NCBI GenBank assembly: GCA_012862575.1
Contig: BLSF01000031.1
Location: forward strand, 310,001 to 374,000
Source of the DNA: Parietichytrium sp. I65-24A
Taxonomy: Eukaryota; Sar; Bigyra; Thraustochytrida; Thraustochytriidae
Direction of reading: 5' to 3'
Length of the DNA stretch: 64,000 nt
In this document: piece after piece, positions 61,550 to 64,000 of the stretch
Position numbering within the stretch: the first letter of the stretch is position 1
Layout: each line of letters begins with the position of its first letter
The notes under the pieces: model-generated
Seen by the model: the letters and a program-made list of their open reading frames with translations, nothing else
What the model was told of the DNA's origin: nothing
Database searches by the model: none
Made by a program: the position numbers and the translations under genes

Positions 61550-63190
61550 ATGCTGCGCAGAAAGATTCATAAAGAGCTCAAGCTTAGCGGGCTGGCTGCT
61601 CGACCGGATGCTGTACGCTGGCTGGAGGAAGTGCTAGCCCAGGAGCAGGATGCTGACAAGAGCCTGAAGCTCGTTGTGCGCACGATCAAGGGTCGTGCCA
61701 AGTCTCGAACGGCTGTGGATGCGGCGCTCGTTAAAAGCGTGGTTGAGGAGCTGCTTCAGGACGAGGACACGGCCGCGCAGAACGCGTTGCGGGTGCTGGA
61801 TGCGTTTGACATGCCTGTTTACAAGTTCAACTCTTCTCGAAGCCAATTTTATAGGGTGCAGGACGCAGTTGGCCAAGTAAATGCCAAGCAGTACTATGGA
61901 ACGTTTCGCGAGAGATACGTTCTGATCAAACAGAGGCTCTTAAGACACAAGACATTCGCCCCGAAGCTACTGGGAATCGAGACCAATGCACCTGGGAATC
62001 GCCGTGTTCACCCCAGCGTATCGCACATAGAACTGACGCAGATTGAGTCTTTGGTATCATCGGAAGGCACGCAGTGCGTGCTCGGGCTCATCAGCAAGCT
62101 CAGCGATGGGAGCTTTTACTTGGAGGACTTGAATGGGAAAGTCATGATAGACCTTTCCTTGGCCAAAGTACATTCGGGACTAGTCACGGAAGGCTGTATT
62201 GTCCTCGCAGAAGGCAATCTCGCTGACGGTGTCTTTCAAGTGCACGACATCCACTTGCCTCCCAGCGAAGCCAGAGAAAAGTCTTTGGCGGCGCACAATG
62301 GTGTCGACTTCGTTGAAGACAGCTTTAACCTGAGCCAAGAAGCGATGGAAAGTAAGGCGGCTGCTGAGCGCGAGGCTGAAGATTCTTGTATCGTTTTTCT
62401 CTCTGATGTCCACCTTGACAACGAGTCAACAGTGGCCAACTTGCGTCGTGTGTTTGAGGGTTATTCGCAGGTACAGTGTCCTCCAAAAGCGATCGTTCTG
62501 ATGGGGAGCTTCTCGGAGGAGCCTTTTGGATATGGCGACGGGCAGTGCTCGGTTCCAAAGTTTAAAGCGTTGCTCGAGAATCTTGCAGATGTGCTGCTAG
62601 AATATGAGAAGCTTTTGGCGGAGTGCAAGCTCATATTCGTGCCTGGAAGGCGAGACCCGGGCTGCCTTAATCTGTTACCGCAACACAGGCTGCCTGATTT
62701 TATCACCAAGGCGTTTCGAGCAAGAATTCAGGAGGCTGTTCCAGCCGCCTCAATCCACTTTGCATCCAATCCTTGTCGCTTAAAGTTCTTCACCCACGAA
62801 ATTCTAGTCTTCAGAGAAGACATATTCGGCAAGATGAGACGTCACTGCCTGAAATCGCCAGACAGCACCAGTCTCACCATGGAAGACCATCTCGCACACA
62901 CCCTCTTATCACAATCGCATTTGTCTCCCCTCCCCCTATCGACACAGCCGCTTCTCTGGAGCCAGGATGCCGGGCTCAGGATGTACCCTCTTCCGCACTT
63001 GGTGGTTCTTGGCGACAGGCACGACCAGTACCGCAGCAAGCATCACACACGAACGACTGTCGTCAACCCCGGGATGTTCTGCCTGGACTCGAGCTTCATC
63101 GTGTACTACCCTGCAACTCGCGAGACTCAGTTTTCAAAGGTACCAACGCAAAATATGGAGGTTGATGACGATTTTCCCCCGGGTGGATAA
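61550..63190 (+). CDS. POLE2: DNA polymerase epsilon subunit B
   Basis: 546 residues, single exon, starting MLRRKIHKELKLSGLAARPD. Upstream codons in the open frame are minisatellite. POLE2/Dpb2 is the essential non-catalytic B-subunit that holds polymerase epsilon to the CMG helicase. The order matches human closely: MFRERYTILHQR-like TFRERYVLIKQR, VLGLISKLSDGSFYLEDLNG (human [20 protein letters not shown]), VFLSDVHLDNESTVANLRRV, LIFVPGRRDPGCLNLLP, then ILVFREDIFGKMRRHCLKSP and LLSQSHLSPLPLSTQPLLW. It has an N-terminal helical domain, an OB fold and an inactivated calcineurin-like phosphoesterase domain, as usual for B-subunits. Confidence 0.98.
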   Translation: MLRRKIHKELKLSGLAARPDAVRWLEEVLAQEQDADKSLKLVVRTIKGRAKSRTAVDAALVKSVVEELLQDEDTAAQNALRVLDAFDMPVYKFNSSRSQFYRVQDAVGQVNAKQYYGTFRERYVLIKQRLLRHKTFAPKLLGIETNAPGNRRVHPSVSHIELTQIESLVSSEGTQCVLGLISKLSDGSFYLEDLNGKVMIDLSLAKVHSGLVTEGCIVLAEGNLADGVFQVHDIHLPPSEAREKSLAAHNGVDFVEDSFNLSQEAMESKAAAEREAEDSCIVFLSDVHLDNESTVANLRRVFEGYSQVQCPPKAIVLMGSFSEEPFGYGDGQCSVPKFKALLENLADVLLEYEKLLAECKLIFVPGRRDPGCLNLLPQHRLPDFITKAFRARIQEAVPAASIHFASNPCRLKFFTHEILVFREDIFGKMRRHCLKSPDSTSLTMEDHLAHTLLSQSHLSPLPLSTQPLLWSQDAGLRMYPLPHLVVLGDRHDQYRSKHHTRTTVVNPGMFCLDSSFIVYYPATRETQFSKVPTQNMEVDDDFPPGG

Positions 63191-63401
63191 CTGAGATGGT
63201 ATAAGATACATGTATAGAGTGCCGGATGTTCACAACTAAAAAAAAAGGATTAAAATAACGAGGCCTATCTCTGGACACTTGAATTTATACTTTCCTAACG
63301 TGCTTCTTTGCCCATGCGACATTAGTTGCGTACGTACAATAATCAAATTTAGCAGTTCAGAAAAAACATAATGGAAGAACCTTGGAGGTTATGGGCAAAC
63401 A

Positions 63402-63974
63402 TCAGTGCTTGCCGGATATGTCAAGGTCTTTGGGGTCGGGATGGACTTGAGCATCTCGCAACTTTGACTGCGATGTGGAGAACAGATTTCTGGCAGTGGC
63501 AAACATCTTGCTCGAAGATCCCACCCGCTTCAGTGTTCCGGAAAAGCTTTCACCAGGAGATTTCTTAAGCTGAACCATTTCATCTTCCTCCGCGCCGTCC
63601 GCATCGGACAGCGCCATTTTAGCCAGCGACTCCTTCTTGAAAATTTGCATGAATTGTACGAACTCGGACATATCTATCTCTCCACTGTTATCGTCATCTA
63701 CTTGAGCAACCATCGCCTTGATCTCGTCCTTGTCGAACAGTCCCCCCACTGAGATGAATCCAATAGCCAGCTCTTCCTCGTCAATAGTTCCTCCGCTATC
63801 GAGATCCAGGAGCCCAAAGATTTCTTTAAATGTCGCAATGTCCTCGTCTTGAAGACACAGCTCACTCTTGAGAGCCTGCACCTTTTCTTCAATCTCCATC
63901 TGCTCCTTTTGCTCATTAGAGGCCTCCTCCCTATCGAACACGCGCGAGTAAGCACAACCATTCTCGCTCGGCAA
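63402..63974 (-). CDS. EF-hand calcium-binding protein, possibly 5'-partial
   Basis: At least 166 residues from an in-frame ATG at 63902 (MEIEEKVQALKSEL). The coding-like frame continues to about 63974 (SENGCAYSRVFDREEASNEQ) with no ATG and a possible acceptor (ctttgccgag), so the true start may be an exon beyond the window. Two EF-hand loops are clear: DLDSGGTIDEEEL and DDDNSGEIDMSEF, with Asp at positions 1 and 3, Gly at 6 and Glu at 12, so both should bind calcium. The layout around them (FKEIFGLLDLD, IKAMVAQVDDDNSG) is calmodulin-like. The C-terminal 70 residues are Ser/Lys-rich and unique. A calcium sensor is likely; its target is unknown. Confidence 0.8.
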   Translation of the reverse strand: MPSENGCAYSRVFDREEASNEQKEQMEIEEKVQALKSELCLQDEDIATFKEIFGLLDLDSGGTIDEEELAIGFISVGGLFDKDEIKAMVAQVDDDNSGEIDMSEFVQFMQIFKKESLAKMALSDADGAEEDEMVQLKKSPGESFSGTLKRVGSSSKMFATARNLFSTSQSKLRDAQVHPDPKDLDISGKH

Positions 63975-64000
63975 AGCAAGGAGATGTTAAATCAATTAAA

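Overview
The window is nuclear DNA of a single-celled eukaryote with compact genes and few introns. Most genes are one long open frame. The introns I can place are GT-AG and mostly 70-220 bp (largest about 440 bp), and gene-free stretches are full of microsatellites. The gene set is plainly eukaryotic: SRP54, MLH1, POLE2, CENP-I, Kish/TMEM167, Rogdi, a mitochondrial ribosomal-type protein, two VPS9 Rab GEFs and a TMEM181/Wntless-type membrane protein. Kynureninase, a choline-dehydrogenase-like GMC oxidoreductase and a secreted sialate O-acetylesterase suggest a heterotrophic or osmotrophic protist. A labyrinthulid/thraustochytrid-like organism would fit, but I cannot fix the lineage from sequence alone.

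Layout. 0.3-6.5 kb (+): a 12-exon gene in which ten consecutive 84-nt phase-matched exons each encode one 28-residue leucine-rich repeat, followed by one giant exon with a membrane-inserted KAP P-loop NTPase and a charged coiled-coil tail. 7.4-8.9 kb (+): Rogdi. 9.2-10.7 kb (-): kynureninase. 11.7-13.4 kb (+): an unnamed protein with a PCNA-binding-like N-terminus. 13.4-14.4 kb (-): an mS45/Bot1-like mitochondrial protein. 15.4-17.8 kb (+): CENP-I with a small hidden first exon. 17.9-19.4 kb (-): a paired-CxxC protein. 20.9-22.8 kb (+): PX-VPS9. 23.2-23.7 kb (+): Kish, 74 residues, split directly after its ATG. 23.9-26.0 kb (-): TPR protein with a degenerate 2-oxoglutarate-oxygenase-like fold. 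26.4-30.0 kb (-): VPS9-RCC1.

30.5-33.5 kb (-): sialate O-acetylesterase in a roughly 2.1-kb tandem duplication whose second copy is collapsed at an assembly gap. 33.5-36.5 kb: no recognisable gene. 36.5-38.1 kb (+): TMEM181/Wntless-like. 39.4-41.4 kb (+): unknown nuclear-type protein. 41.9-43.7 kb (-): GMC oxidoreductase. 43.7-46.4 kb: gene-free. 46.4-50.7 kb (-): coiled-coil, EF-hand-like and ankyrin protein. 51.6-53.0 kb (+): acidic unknown. 54.1-55.8 kb (+): SRP54. 55.9-58.5 kb (-): MLH1. 59.8-60.4 kb (-): NTF2/SnoaL-like. 61.5-63.2 kb (+): POLE2. 63.4 kb to the end (-): EF-hand protein.

Most genes are unrelated housekeeping neighbours. An endomembrane theme recurs (two Rab5-type GEFs, a V-ATPase assembly factor, Kish, SRP54, TMEM181), as does genome maintenance (MLH1, POLE2, CENP-I, the PCNA-motif protein), but nothing shows operon-like linkage. 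The most unusual element is the LRR-KAP gene: its repeats are nearly identical except at the exposed strand positions, and its introns are also near copies of each other. That looks like a modular, recently expanded recognition receptor built on a KAP ATPase.
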